Positions 1 through 6,338 of a stretch of DNA of 15,591 bases are shown one piece after another (positions within the stretch are counted from its first letter, which is position 1; each line of letters opens with the position of its first letter). The DNA comes from Clostridiales bacterium (lineage in GTDB: Bacteria > Bacillota > Clostridia > TANB77 > CAG-508): assembly GCA_003518755.1 (NCBI GenBank), contig DOYA01000069.1, positions 1 to 15,591 on the forward strand. The letters are read 5' to 3'. Under the pieces are notes generated by a model, which worked only from the letters and a program-made list of their open reading frames with translations, was not told where the DNA came from and did not search any database. Made by a program: the position numbers and the translations under genes.

Positions 1-384
1 CATCCAGAGATAGATATGCAAATAGAAAAAAGTGCTGCAGAATATGCTAAAAAGAATAAAAATATTGTTATAGATGCTAAAATGGGATGGTATGCTGTGC
101 CAGATTCTTTTAAAGTATATTTAAAAGTTGATATTGATATTGCCGCTAAAAGAGCTTTTTTAGACCCAAACAGGAAAAACTCTGAAAGCTTGCCAACATT
201 GGAAGCACAAAAAAAAGATTTAATAAGAAGAGCTAAAAATGATTTAAACAGATACCATAAATTATATGGAGTATATCGTAATGATATGTCAAATTATGAT
301 TTTGTATTAGATACTGGAAACCTTACTCCAGAAGAAGTATTAAATAGAATTAAAGAAGAATATGAAAAATGGAAAGCAAATTAG
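1..384 (+). CDS. Cytidylate kinase family protein, archaeal-type (5'-truncated by the window)
   Basis: Reading frame 1 is open from the first base, so the gene enters from outside the window. The first codons read HPEIDMQ, and the ATG at 16 is probably internal. The visible 127 residues resemble the C-terminal two thirds of archaeal-type CMP kinases, which phosphorylate CMP/dCMP with ATP: VIDAKMGWYAVPDSFKVYLKV matches the 'VIDARLGW..P.SFKVFL' segment, followed by an Arg/Lys-rich lid region, a DLNRYHKLYGVYRNDMSNYD block and FVLDTGNLTPEEV. The P-loop lies upstream of the window and cannot be checked. The last 16 bases overlap the next gene, suggesting translational coupling. A related small P-loop kinase is the alternative; the family call is from recognition, not a search. 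Confidence 0.72.
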   Translation, partial: HPEIDMQIEKSAAEYAKKNKNIVIDAKMGWYAVPDSFKVYLKVDIDIAAKRAFLDPNRKNSESLPTLEAQKKDLIRRAKNDLNRYHKLYGVYRNDMSNYDFVLDTGNLTPEEVLNRIKEEYEKWKAN

Positions 385-1280
385 ATTATTTAAAAAAATG
401 CGAAATTTGTCCACATAGATGTGGAGTAGATAGAACAAATAATCAAATAGGAAGATGCAAATCTAAAAATACTGTAAAAGTAGCCAAAGCCTCAATACAT
501 ATGTATGAAGAACCATGTATTAGTAAAGGAAGTGGCTCAGGGACAGTATTTTTTTCAAATTGTAATTTAAATTGTGTATTTTGTCAAAATTACGAAATTA
601 GCCAGAACGGATTGGGACACGAAATTACAATTAAAGAATTAGCAAATATTTTTTTGAAATTGCAAAGTGAAAATGTAAATAATATAAATTTAGTAACACC
701 TACAAGTTATGTACCACAAATTATAGAAGCAATAAAGATAGCTAAAGATAATGGATTAAATATTCCAATAGTTTATAATACAAATTCTTATGAAAATATT
801 GAAACATTAAAATTATTAGAAGGATATATTGATATTTATTTACCAGATTTAAAATATTCTGAAAATGAATTAGGAGAAAAGTATTCTAATGTTAAAAACT
901 ATTTTGAAGTTGCTACAACTGCTATTAAAGAGATGTATAGGCAAGTAGGTAATTTAAAATGTGATAAAAATGGTATAGCAAAAAAAGGTGTAATTATTAG
1001 ACATTTAGTACTACCAAATCATATAGAAAATAGTAAAAAAGTATTAAGTTGGATAAAAAATAATTTACCACAGGATGTTTATGTAAGTGTAATGAATCAA
1101 TATTTTCCAATATATAAGGCAAAAAACATTAAAGACTTAAATAGAAAAATAACTAAAAGAGAAATGAAGAAAATAGAGGAATTTATTTATTCTACAGATT
1201 TAAAGAACGGATATATACAAGATATAGAAGAAAATGAAATTCAATATGTTCCTAATTGGAAAAACGTAACAATTTTGTAA
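369..1280 (+). CDS. PflA-like radical SAM protein (COG1313-type)
   Basis: A 303-aa protein. An N-terminal Cys cluster (C11, C14, C18, C30, in CEICPHRCGVDR) precedes the radical SAM motif CNLNCVFC (C65-x3-C69-x2-C72), which should ligate a 4Fe-4S cluster and cleave S-adenosylmethionine. The motif is followed by QNYEIS, typical of the 'putative pyruvate formate-lyase activating enzyme' family. The length is normal for that family, whose true substrate is mostly unknown, and no glycyl-radical enzyme is visible nearby, so PFL activation is not supported by context. The start overlaps the upstream kinase by 16 bases. No strong Shine-Dalgarno is seen there, consistent with coupled translation. It ends in TAA with no obvious terminator hairpin before the next promoter. 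Confidence 0.88.
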   Translation: MESKLDYLKKCEICPHRCGVDRTNNQIGRCKSKNTVKVAKASIHMYEEPCISKGSGSGTVFFSNCNLNCVFCQNYEISQNGLGHEITIKELANIFLKLQSENVNNINLVTPTSYVPQIIEAIKIAKDNGLNIPIVYNTNSYENIETLKLLEGYIDIYLPDLKYSENELGEKYSNVKNYFEVATTAIKEMYRQVGNLKCDKNGIAKKGVIIRHLVLPNHIENSKKVLSWIKNNLPQDVYVSVMNQYFPIYKAKNIKDLNRKITKREMKKIEEFIYSTDLKNGYIQDIEENEIQYVPNWKNVTIL

Positions 1281-1324
1281 TAAATATGTAACAAAAAAGT
1301 AAAGAAACAATTTCACAAATACTA

Positions 1325-1353
1325 TTGATTATTTGCAAAATTTGTAGTATAAA
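1325..1353 (+). promoter_or_regulatory. Sigma-A-type promoter for the FG-rich small protein
   Basis: TTGATT (1325-1330), a 17-base spacer and TATAAA (1348-1353). It lies about 40 bases ahead of the start codon and behind the previous stop codon, so the next gene can be transcribed on its own. Confidence 0.5.
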
Positions 1354-1390
1354 GTTTGTAGAGTATTTTAAAAATACAAAGGAGGAAAAT

Positions 1391-1804
1391 ATGGCTGATT
1401 TTAATAATGAAAATCAAAATGGAGTTTTTGGTGGCTTTGGTTTTGGAGAAAATAATAATGGAACCGACAATACTTCTTTCTTTGGTGAAACACAACAAAA
1501 CAATAATCCTGAAAATGCATCTACAAATAGTGTATTTGGAAATTTTGAAACACAACAACCTGGAAATAATAATGAGTCAATAGATGCAGGAACTACATTT
1601 AAACCAATAGATAAACAAAAAGCTGTTACAAAGCAAGGACTATGGTCAAAAATTAAGGCATTTTTATTCCAAGAAATTGATTTAACTGCACCAATTAAAG
1701 TTGAATTAACTCCATATCAACAAAAAGTTGAAAATGAAATTAATGAATTTCTTCATCAAGAAGTTTCATTTAAAGGAATTGCAAAATTATTTGGAAGAAA
1801 ATAA
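1391..1804 (+). CDS. Phe-Gly/Asn-rich small protein of unknown function
   Basis: 137 aa. The start is ATG 1391, seven bases after a near-ideal AGGAGG (1380-1385); the frame is open further upstream but without a better ribosome binding site. I do not recognise a family. Residues 1-75 are low complexity and probably disordered, rich in N, G, F, E and Q, with repeated FG-type motifs: VFGGFGFG, SFFGE, SVFGNF. Residues 80-137 are ordered-looking: an amphipathic GLWSKIKAFLFQEIDL, then LTPYQQKVENEINEF and a basic end, KLFGRK. There is no signal peptide and no clear membrane segment. It has its own promoter and terminator. Function unknown; a cytosolic scaffold or a membrane-surface-associated protein is only a guess. 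Confidence 0.8.
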   Translation: MADFNNENQNGVFGGFGFGENNNGTDNTSFFGETQQNNNPENASTNSVFGNFETQQPGNNNESIDAGTTFKPIDKQKAVTKQGLWSKIKAFLFQEIDLTAPIKVELTPYQQKVENEINEFLHQEVSFKGIAKLFGRK

Positions 1805-1805
1805 G

Positions 1806-1830
1806 CACATACATCAAGTATGTGTTTTTT
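1806..1830 (+). terminator. Rho-independent terminator after the FG-rich gene
   Basis: Perfect 7-bp stem CACATAC (1806-1812) / GTATGTG (1818-1824), loop ATCAA, then six T. It begins one base after the TAA stop. Confidence 0.82.
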
Positions 1831-1876
1831 ATATTCTTAGGAAAGTCATCCACGAAGTGTAAAAGGGACACGTATC

Positions 1877-1910
1877 AAAAACATTGAATATATTTTGTGC
1901 AATGTTTTTT
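1877..1910 (+). terminator. Second terminator-like hairpin upstream of spoVT
   Basis: AAAAACATTG (1877-1886) pairs with CAATGTTTTT (1900-1909) around a 13-base loop, with a T-run included in the 3' arm. No gene lies between it and the terminator at 1806-1830, so it either insulates spoVT or ends a short untranslated transcript from 1831-1876. Confidence 0.45.
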
Positions 1911-1911
1911 C

Positions 1912-1940
1912 GTATAAAAATGTAAATTTTTGCAATACTA
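1912..1940 (+). promoter_or_regulatory. Candidate sigma-G (forespore) promoter of spoVT
   Basis: GTATA (1912-1916) fits the sigma-G -35 consensus gHATR. After 17 bases, AATACTA (1934-1940) fits 6 of 7 positions of the -10 consensus CATnhTA. The placement fits a start point about 15-20 bases before the AAGGAGG of spoVT. In Bacillus subtilis spoVT is a known sigma-G gene. Sigma-F cannot be excluded, because its consensus overlaps. Confidence 0.45.
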
Positions 1941-1975
1941 ACAATATAAAACTTTGAAAAACAAGGAGGAAAGTC

Positions 1976-2530
1976 ATGAAAGCAACAGGTGTTGTAAGAA
2001 GAATAGATGATTTAGGTAGAGTAGTAATACCAAAAGAAATAAGAAAAACACTTCGAATAAAAGAAGGAGATCCTTTGGAAATCTTTACAGATAAAGAGGG
2101 TGAAGTCATCTTAAAAAAATATTCTCCAATAGGAGAACTCACAGAATTTGCAACAGGATATGCTGAAACTTTATCAAAAACTACAGGACATATAGCATTT
2201 ATTACAGATAAAGATACTATTATAGCAGTTTCAGGTGGTTCTAAAAAAGAATATTTAGAAAAAAATGTTAGTAATGAATTAGAGCAATTAATGGAAGATA
2301 AAGAAATTTATACAAGTAGAGATAATAGTGATAAAGCTATGCCAATAACCAAAAATGATGAAGGAAATAAAATATCAAATGCACAAGTTGTTTATCCGAT
2401 TATCTCAAATGGTGATACTATAGGTTCTGTAATTCTTCTTTCGAAAGAAGCAAATACTAAGATGAATGATGTTGAAAAAAAATTAGCTCAATCAGCAGCA
2501 TCTTTTTTGGGAAGTCAAATGGAAATATAA
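1976..2530 (+). CDS. spoVT: Stage V sporulation protein T, AbrB-family regulator
   Basis: 184 aa (about 178 in B. subtilis). The N-terminal swapped-hairpin AbrB/SpoVT DNA-binding domain is almost identical to the Bacillus one: MKATGVVRRIDDLGRVVIPK then RIKEGDPLEIF and GEVILKKYSPI (residues 1-53). Residues 55-183 form the GAF-like domain, with IAVSGGSKKEYL, YPIISNGDTIGSV and the conserved end ASFLGSQME. In Bacillus this protein tunes sigma-G-dependent transcription in the forespore. The start is fixed by AAGGAGG followed by AAGTC and ATG, and by homology from residue 1. It is a single-gene unit flanked by terminators. A closely related AbrB-GAF paralogue is the only alternative. Confidence 0.95.
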   Translation: MKATGVVRRIDDLGRVVIPKEIRKTLRIKEGDPLEIFTDKEGEVILKKYSPIGELTEFATGYAETLSKTTGHIAFITDKDTIIAVSGGSKKEYLEKNVSNELEQLMEDKEIYTSRDNSDKAMPITKNDEGNKISNAQVVYPIISNGDTIGSVILLSKEANTKMNDVEKKLAQSAASFLGSQMEI

Positions 2531-2541
2531 ACTTAATATGA

Positions 2542-2590
2542 AAAAAACCAGTATAAAATGATAATAAAATCATTCTAACTGGTTTTTATT
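2542..2590. terminator. Bidirectional terminator between spoVT and cdd
   Basis: Outer stem ACCAGT (2547-2552) / ACTGGT (2578-2583), with an inner stem AATGAT / ATCATT. It is flanked by an A-run on the left and a T-run on the right, as expected of a hairpin serving two convergent genes. Confidence 0.75.
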
Positions 2591-2633
2591 TGGATAAACC
2601 TGTCACTTATTATATTGGTAGTTTTTTCTCTTA

Positions 2634-3023
2634 TTAAAATTCAAAAGGATATGGTAGTAAGTCAGCTAATGTAAGTGTTTCTATTTTACCATTATCTTCA
2701 AATATAAATACAAAATCTCTATCAACAAATTCACTTATAAATTGCCTACAATAACCACAGGGCATACATTTTACAGTTGATTCTTCACCAGCTGGAGCTC
2801 CAACAATAGCAATTGATGAAAAATCCCTTTTACCATCAGATAATGCTTTTACAAAAGCAGTTCTTTCTGCACATAAAGACTGTAAGCCATGATTTTCAAT
2901 ATTACATCCAAGATAAGTAGAACCATCTTTACATCTTAAACATGCTCCAACATAATAATTACCATATGGAGAATATGCATTTAACCTAGCTTTTTTAGCT
3001 AACTCAATATCTTCTTTATACAT
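2634..3023 (-). CDS. cdd: Cytidine deaminase
   Basis: 129 aa, the normal length for the homotetrameric enzyme. It hydrolytically deaminates cytidine and deoxycytidine to uridine and deoxyuridine in pyrimidine salvage. The zinc site is complete: CAERTA (C51, catalytic E53) and PCGYCRQ (C89, C92). The substrate-binding segments AYSPYGNYYVGA and GCNIEN are present. The start ATG is preceded by GGAG at proper spacing. The gene is convergent with spoVT, sharing the terminator at 2542-2590. A small ORF lies upstream on the same strand (3164-3337), with about 140 bases of structured sequence between. Confidence 0.95.
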   Translation of the reverse strand: MYKEDIELAKKARLNAYSPYGNYYVGACLRCKDGSTYLGCNIENHGLQSLCAERTAFVKALSDGKRDFSSIAIVGAPAGEESTVKCMPCGYCRQFISEFVDRDFVFIFEDNGKIETLTLADLLPYPFEF

Positions 3024-3065
3024 AATTTGACTCCTAAATATAAATAATATTAATTATTTTTTTTT

Positions 3066-3110
3066 ACTCTAGGAAAGTTATCATCGCAAGATGATAGACT
3101 TGACGTAGAG
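3066..3110 (+). other. Stem-loop with GCAA tetraloop in the cdd upstream region
   Basis: CTCTA, then AAGT and TATCATC, a GCAA loop, GATGATA, then ACTT and TAGAG, fold into one long hairpin with a small bulge. The 7-bp TATCATC/GATGATA stem is perfect. It lies in the 5' region of the cdd transcript (minus strand), where the loop reads TTGC, or belongs to an unannotated plus-strand RNA. It shares its first bases (TAGGAAAGT-ATC) with 1838-1858. The function is unknown. Confidence 0.4.
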
Positions 3111-3128
3111 GAGAAATATGCGAACGTT

Positions 3129-3164
3129 ACAAATTCTAGCATTTTTAAATAGCGTAGAATTTGT
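3129..3164. repeat. Inverted repeat overlapping the stop codon of the 57-codon ORF
   Basis: ACAAATTCTAGC (3129-3140) pairs with GC-TAGAATTTGT (3152-3164, one bulged G). A 12-bp stem with an 11-base A/T loop. On the minus strand no T-tract follows; on the plus strand a seven-T run begins seven bases later. It may mark the end of a transcript in either direction, but it is not a canonical terminator. Confidence 0.4.
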
Positions 3165-3337
3165 TAGTCCGTTTTTTTATCTGAACTACCTTTTGGTATA
3201 ACTATTTCTTTTTTTTCAGTATCTTCACTTTCATTTGGAGAAGTATTTGTTTTTGTATGTTCAAATACAGTTGATATTTCTAAATCTTTTCCATCTCCAG
3301 ATACTATTTCTAGATTTTTTTGATTTTTATCATCCAT
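3164..3337 (-). CDS. Small hydrophilic protein, 57 aa, unknown function
   Basis: A minus-strand ORF too short for most gene callers. ATG at 3337-3335 is preceded by AGGAGGA (3344-3350 on the plus strand) with about 7 bases of spacing, a near-ideal ribosome binding site. The product begins MDDKNQKNLEIVSGDGKDLE and ends VIPKGSSDKKTD; it is strongly charged, with no hydrophobic segment and no cysteine. A promoter-like pair lies upstream at 3358-3386. I recognise no family. Support comes from the ribosome binding site, the promoter and codon use like the neighbours. A chance ORF remains possible. Confidence 0.55.
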   Translation of the reverse strand: MDDKNQKNLEIVSGDGKDLEISTVFEHTKTNTSPNESEDTEKKEIVIPKGSSDKKTD

Positions 3338-3357
3338 AATAAATCCTCCTTAATTTT

Positions 3358-3386
3358 CTTATATCATATTTTTATTAATAGTGCAA
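3358..3386 (-). promoter_or_regulatory. Candidate promoter for the 57-codon ORF
   Basis: Read on the minus strand: TTGCAC (3386-3381), 17 bases, TATAAG (3363-3358), then the AGGAGG of the small ORF about 8 bases on. The -10 is good and the -35 poor. Confidence 0.35.
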
Positions 3387-3460
3387 TAATTTTTTTAAAA
3401 TAAGTATATTACAATATAAAAATACATACAAATTAATAGTTACAGATAATTATTAAATAT

Positions 3461-3705
3461 GAAATCGAATATATTTAATATTAAAATTTCCGTTCTCCAG
3501 CCGTTTTAAGTATGAGAAATGATTAAAAATTAATAGCCACGGAATATACTATATTTAAATATTAACGTTCTGAACCGCAATTTCTGGCACTAATTTCTAA
3601 AATGCAAGCCGTTTATATTATATGAAATAAAACTTAATAATCGCAAACGGCTTCAGAACTGCGAGTAGGTCGAACTCAATTTTAATATTAAATATATTCG
3701 ATTTC
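3461..3705. repeat. Non-coding element bounded by a perfect 28-bp inverted repeat
   Basis: The left arm 3461-3488 and right arm 3678-3705 are exact reverse complements over 28 bases; both terminate in the GAAATC/GATTTC end, and one further T-A pair extends the stem. The 189-base interior holds no ORF but has more pairing: TTCCGT (3488-3493) with ACGGAA (3539-3544); GTTCTGA (3567-3573) with TCAGAAC (3653-3659); and AAGCCGTTT (3606-3614) with AAACGGCTT (3645-3653). It sits between the divergent small ORF and murE and is richer in G+C inside than its surroundings. It could be a miniature inverted-repeat transposable element or a large structured RNA. I see no clear target-site duplication. With 3338-3460 and 3706-3755, which show only the small ORF's promoter and A/T-rich sequence, this accounts for the gap before murE. 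Confidence 0.7.
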
Positions 3706-3755
3706 AAAAATCCACTATACTGTAACAAATTAATAATAAAAATACTAAAAAAAGG

Positions 3756-3784
3756 TATACAAAAAAGTTAATTTGGTATATAAT
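3756..3784 (+). promoter_or_regulatory. Sigma-A-type promoter of the mur operon
   Basis: TATACA (3756-3761), 17-base spacer, TATAAT (3779-3784). The -10 is perfect and the -35 matches 4 of 6. It lies 31 bases ahead of the murE start and just outside the inverted-repeat element. Confidence 0.6.
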
Positions 3785-3815
3785 TAGCAAAAGTAAAAAG
3801 AAAGGAATCCATAAG

Positions 3816-5297
3816 ATGAATCTAAAAAATATTTTAATAGGAATAGATGGAATTAAAGCAAAGGGTAATATAGATATTGAAATAAATGGAATTGATAGCA
3901 ATTCTAAAAATATTAAGCCAGGATATATGTTTATAGCAATTTCTGGATTTAGCTCTGATGGTCATGATTTTATTCAAAATGCTATTGATAATGGAGCATC
4001 AGTTATAGTTGCAGAAAATACAGATAAGGTAAAAAAAGCAAACATTCCTGATGATATAACACTAATTATCTCAGAAAATACAAGGAAATTTTTAGCATTA
4101 AGTTCTTGCAATTTTTATAATAATCCTTCAAAAAAATTCAAATTAATTGGAATTACTGGAACAAAAGGAAAAACTACTACAACCTTTATGATAAAGGAAA
4201 TTCTTGAAAAAGCAGGAAAAAAAGTTGGATTAATTGGAACAGTTGCTACATATATAAATGGTAATAAAATAGGAGATTCTGATAGAACAACTCCAGAAAG
4301 TTTAGAGCTTCAAAAATTATTTAACAAAATGGTTGAAGAAAAAGTTGAATATGTTGTTATGGAAGTATCTTCTCAAAGCTTAAAATTACATAGAGTTGAC
4401 GGATGCGAGTTTGATTTAGTTGCATTTACAAACTTTTCGGAAGATCATATAAGTGAAAAAGAGCATCCAGACATGCAGGATTATTTTCAATCTAAATTAA
4501 AGTTATTTAATATGTGTAAAACAGGATTTGTTAATATAGATGACTTACAAGGAAACAAGATTCCAAAAATGTTTCCAGAAAATGACATTACAGGATATGG
4601 CATTGATAATTCAGGAACATTTCTTGCAAAAGATATAACAATTACGAATTCTTATGTTGATTTTAAAGTTAAAATAACAGATAGAAATGAAAGAGTAAAA
4701 GTTGATATACCTGGTAGGTTTACTGTATATAACGCATTATGCGCAATATGTATTTGTAAGAAATTAGGTATTGATGCAGAGAACATTAAAACTGCTTTAG
4801 AAAAAATAAAAGTTCCAGGAAGATCTGAAATGGTAGAAAACAAACTTGAAATACCAATTATGATAGATTATGCTCATTCACCAGAAAGTTTAGAGAATAT
4901 ACTTCGTGCTGTTAAAAGCTATACAAGAGGAAGAGTGATATCAGTATTTGGATGTGGAGGAGATAGAGATACTAGAAAAAGACCATTAATGGGTGAAATT
5001 TCTGGAAAAATTGCAGATTATACAATTATAACATCAGATAATCCTCGAACAGAAAAGCCTGAAGAAATAGTAAAACAAATTGAAAAAGGAATAACTAAAA
5101 CAAAAGGAAAATATGAAGTAATAGTTGATAGAAAAAAAGCTATTGAAAAAGCAATTAAAATGGCAAATAAAAATGATATTATAGTTTTGGCTGGAAAAGG
5201 CCATGAACCATATCAAGAAATCAATGGCGTAAAACATCCTTTTGATGAAAGAATTATTGTTAGAGATATAATTAGTAAAATGAAGAGTAAAAAATAG
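3816..5297 (+). CDS. murE: UDP-MurNAc-L-Ala-D-Glu:meso-diaminopimelate ligase
   Basis: 493 aa, full length for MurE. This cytosolic ATP-dependent ligase adds the third residue of the peptidoglycan stem peptide. Mur ligase N domain ~1-105; central ATPase with the P-loop GTKGKTTT (115-122); the Lys that is carbamylated in the family (K227 in YFQSKLKLF); MurC/D/E/F C-terminal domain with DYAHSPESLE (351-360), FGCGGDRDTRKRP and GKGHEPYQ. DNPRTEKP (408-415) is the signature of enzymes that select meso-diaminopimelate rather than lysine. The start ATG follows AAAGGAA. It is the first gene of the operon; mraY starts 32 bases after its stop. Confidence 0.96.
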   Translation: MNLKNILIGIDGIKAKGNIDIEINGIDSNSKNIKPGYMFIAISGFSSDGHDFIQNAIDNGASVIVAENTDKVKKANIPDDITLIISENTRKFLALSSCNFYNNPSKKFKLIGITGTKGKTTTTFMIKEILEKAGKKVGLIGTVATYINGNKIGDSDRTTPESLELQKLFNKMVEEKVEYVVMEVSSQSLKLHRVDGCEFDLVAFTNFSEDHISEKEHPDMQDYFQSKLKLFNMCKTGFVNIDDLQGNKIPKMFPENDITGYGIDNSGTFLAKDITITNSYVDFKVKITDRNERVKVDIPGRFTVYNALCAICICKKLGIDAENIKTALEKIKVPGRSEMVENKLEIPIMIDYAHSPESLENILRAVKSYTRGRVISVFGCGGDRDTRKRPLMGEISGKIADYTIITSDNPRTEKPEEIVKQIEKGITKTKGKYEVIVDRKKAIEKAIKMANKNDIIVLAGKGHEPYQEINGVKHPFDERIIVRDIISKMKSKK

Positions 5298-5300
5298 AGA

Positions 5301-5329
5301 GGAGGAGAGCTTAGATTTCTAAGCTACAT
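5301..5329 (+). promoter_or_regulatory. Ribosome binding site of mraY with an intervening hairpin
   Basis: The Shine-Dalgarno GGAGGAG (5301-5307) is 22 bases from ATG 5330, too far for normal initiation. Between them AGCTTAG (5308-5314) and CTAAGCT (5319-5325) form a perfect 7-bp hairpin with an ATTT loop. Folded, it leaves only ACAT between stem and ATG, restoring normal spacing. Confidence 0.65.
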
Positions 5330-6316
5330 ATGATGAAATTTCAAACATCAATACTTATAGTTAGTTTTGCAGTTACAATTGTACTTGCATTAATTATAAT
5401 ACCAATATTAAAAAAAATAAAAGTAGGACAAATAGAAAGAGATGATGGACCAAAATCACATTTAAAAAAACAAGGAACACCTACTATGGGTGGAATAATA
5501 TTTATAATTGGAATCATAATTTGCACAATTATAAGCTATTTATATTATAGAAAAATAGGAGAAATTGACCTTTCAAACAGATTGATTCCAATGCTATTAT
5601 TAACAATAGGATTTGGAGTAGTTGGATTTATTGATGATTTCAAAAAACTTGTATTAAAAAATACAAAAGGGCTAAATCCTGCTAGTAAAATGATGGGATT
5701 GTTTATAATATCATTAATGTATATAATATTTATGCTAAAATTTTCTGATCATAGAACAGAAATATTGATTCCTATTTGGAAGAAGGAAATTGTGTTTCCA
5801 ATATACATATATATACCATTCGCCGTTTTAGTAATACTTGGAACAACAAATGCAATAAATTTAACTGATGGAGTAGATGGTTTAGCTTCAAGTGTGTGTT
5901 CAATAATAATAACATGTTTAACAGTAATTTCAATGATAAATAATACTTCTTTAGTTTCTATTATGGGAAGTATTTCAGTTGGAGCAATACTTGGTTTTTT
6001 AATGTTTAATCTTCACCCTGCAAAAGTAATGATGGGGGACACTGGTTCATTATTTTTAGGTGGGCTAATTTCATGTATTGCATTATATTTAAAATTACCA
6101 CTTATATTAATTATTATTGCATTAATACCTATTCTTGAAACATTATCTGTAATGATTCAAGTGTATTATTACAAAAAAACTGGAAATAGAGTATTTAAAA
6201 TGGCACCACTTCATCACCATTTTGAATTATCTGGATGGAATGAAAATAAAGTTGTTAGAGTTTTTTCAGTAATAACATTTCTAGCTTGTGTACTTGGTAT
6301 ATTAATGGTCTGCTAA
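5330..6316 (+). CDS. mraY: Phospho-N-acetylmuramoyl-pentapeptide transferase
   Basis: 328 aa, an integral membrane protein with about ten predicted helices. It transfers phospho-MurNAc-pentapeptide onto undecaprenyl phosphate to form lipid I. All family signatures are present: PTMGG (51-55), GFIDDFKK with the catalytic Asp pair (102-103), NAINLTDGVDGL (174-184), GDTGSLFLGG (236-245) and MAPLHHHFE (291-299). ATG codons stand in tandem at 5330 and 5333; either could initiate after the hairpin-spaced Shine-Dalgarno. In most clostridial clusters murF lies between murE and mraY; here the gap is only 32 bases. Confidence 0.96.
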   Translation: MMKFQTSILIVSFAVTIVLALIIIPILKKIKVGQIERDDGPKSHLKKQGTPTMGGIIFIIGIIICTIISYLYYRKIGEIDLSNRLIPMLLLTIGFGVVGFIDDFKKLVLKNTKGLNPASKMMGLFIISLMYIIFMLKFSDHRTEILIPIWKKEIVFPIYIYIPFAVLVILGTTNAINLTDGVDGLASSVCSIIITCLTVISMINNTSLVSIMGSISVGAILGFLMFNLHPAKVMMGDTGSLFLGGLISCIALYLKLPLILIIIALIPILETLSVMIQVYYYKKTGNRVFKMAPLHHHFELSGWNENKVVRVFSVITFLACVLGILMVC

Positions 6317-6338
6317 TATAGAAAGGGGAATATTTTCA

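Noticed and set aside
1838..1878. RNase P RNA fragment suggested by AGGAAAGTC
   Set aside because: Only the short GGAAAGTC-like stretch resembles conserved region I; no other conserved region of RNase P RNA occurs nearby.
3118..3201. A 27-codon plus-strand ORF after GAGGAG
   Set aside because: Spacing of the ribosome binding site is only four bases, the frame overlaps the hairpin at 3129-3164 and the antisense 57-codon ORF, and the product looks like an incidental hydrophobic A/T-rich translation.
3461..3705. Insertion sequence
   Set aside because: Long inverted repeats are present but there is no transposase ORF in any frame and no clear target duplication, so only a non-autonomous element could be meant.
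5034..5237. Antisense ORFs inside murE, mraY, murG, rplT and the amidohydrolase
   Set aside because: They are low-complexity Phe/Ile/Ser-rich reverse translations of A-rich coding sequence without ribosome binding sites or recognisable domains.
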